From NCBI RefSeq assembly GCF_018613535.1, contig NZ_JAGGQB010000011.1:113154-177153 (forward strand): DNA of 64,000 nucleotides, given 5' to 3'. The notes beneath the pieces were generated by a model, which did not search any database, had not been told where the DNA came from, and saw only the letters and a program-made list of their open reading frames with translations. The translations under genes and the position numbers were made by a program. Of this stretch, positions 63,753-64,000 are shown in pieces; position 1 is the stretch's first letter; every line of letters begins with the position of its first letter. The DNA is from Bacillus sp. ISL-51. Lineage in GTDB: Bacteria > Bacillota > Bacilli > Bacillales > Bacillaceae.

Positions 63753-64000
63753 GAAATAGTCTTAACTTTTTAATTTAAGGGAATGAAAGATATGCTGACT
63801 CAGAAAGGAAATATACCGTATTATACTTAACATGAGCTACCGGTGTAAAAGGCCAGTTAAAGAGAAAAACAGGAAAAAGCGAAATAGATTTACGTGCAGT
63901 TGTAAAAAGTCTCATGCGACAAGGAGAGGTTCCGTAAGACAAAATACAAAATTGCATCATCTAAAAAAGCCCAAACTCTAAAGGGACTGACCCCCTAGAA
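63753..64000 (+). other. Right-edge region with a gene fragment and possible IS end
   Basis: No intact gene. A plus-strand open stretch (about 63840-63938) without a start codon ends in SLMRQGEVP and a stop; it reads like a protein C-terminus but I do not recognise it. The last ~20 bases contain GGGACTGACCCCC, which resembles terminal inverted repeats of IS3-family elements (memory). The element, if real, would continue outside the window. Confidence 0.25.

Overview
The window is most of a bacillaene (bae/pksX-type) trans-acyltransferase polyketide synthase / non-ribosomal peptide synthetase cluster from a Bacillus, most likely the B. amyloliquefaciens / B. velezensis group. The assignment rests on gene order and domain content: a metallo-hydrolase, three stand-alone acyltransferase-type proteins, a donor carrier protein, an HMG-CoA-synthase/ECH1/ECH2 beta-branching cassette, then four giant synthases without integrated AT domains. 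The species-group call is an inference from the baeM length (about 3,520 codons) and from the absence of a pksF-type gene between acpK and baeG, both compared from memory with B. subtilis pksX.

Layout. All bae genes are on the minus strand, so the biosynthetic order runs right to left. baeB is at 61.8-61.1 kb. After a 323-bp gap with a strong sigma-A promoter come baeC, baeD, baeE, acpK, baeG, baeH, baeI, baeJ, baeL, baeM and baeN (60.8 kb to base 1). baeN runs off the left edge after about 4,790 codons, in its third extension module. Genes from baeD onward overlap or are separated by 1-70 bases, and most have a good ribosome-binding site, as expected of one transcript of at least 60 kb. Expected downstream genes (end of baeN, baeR, baeS) lie outside the window.

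How it works. BaeJ loads an alpha-keto/alpha-hydroxy acyl starter with its acyl-ligase domain, adds glycine and starts polyketide extension. BaeL and BaeM extend the chain; BaeL has the tandem beta-branching carrier domains and BaeM the C-methyltransferase. BaeN adds a second amino acid (alanine in the known product) and extends further. Malonyl units come in trans from BaeC and the AT half of BaeE. The ER half of BaeE is the trans-enoylreductase. BaeD lacks the malonate-binding Arg and looks like a proofreading hydrolase. AcpK, BaeG, BaeH and BaeI put the beta-methyl branch on the BaeL-bound chain. Two modules are split across proteins: a non-elongating KS (catalytic His replaced by Asn) ends BaeJ and BaeL, and the matching dehydratase starts BaeL and BaeM.

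Right flank (61.8-64 kb). This is AT-rich, accessory-looking DNA: hairpins in the baeB leader, a small secreted Ig-like protein, two terminator-type hairpins, short decayed gene ends, a lipoprotein, and possible mobile-element debris at the edge. No TetR-type pksA regulator is seen next to baeB. I found no tRNA, rRNA or CRISPR array. I did not find a clearly new system; the most informative oddities are catalytic-residue changes in the assembly line and the missing decarboxylase for the beta-branching cassette.
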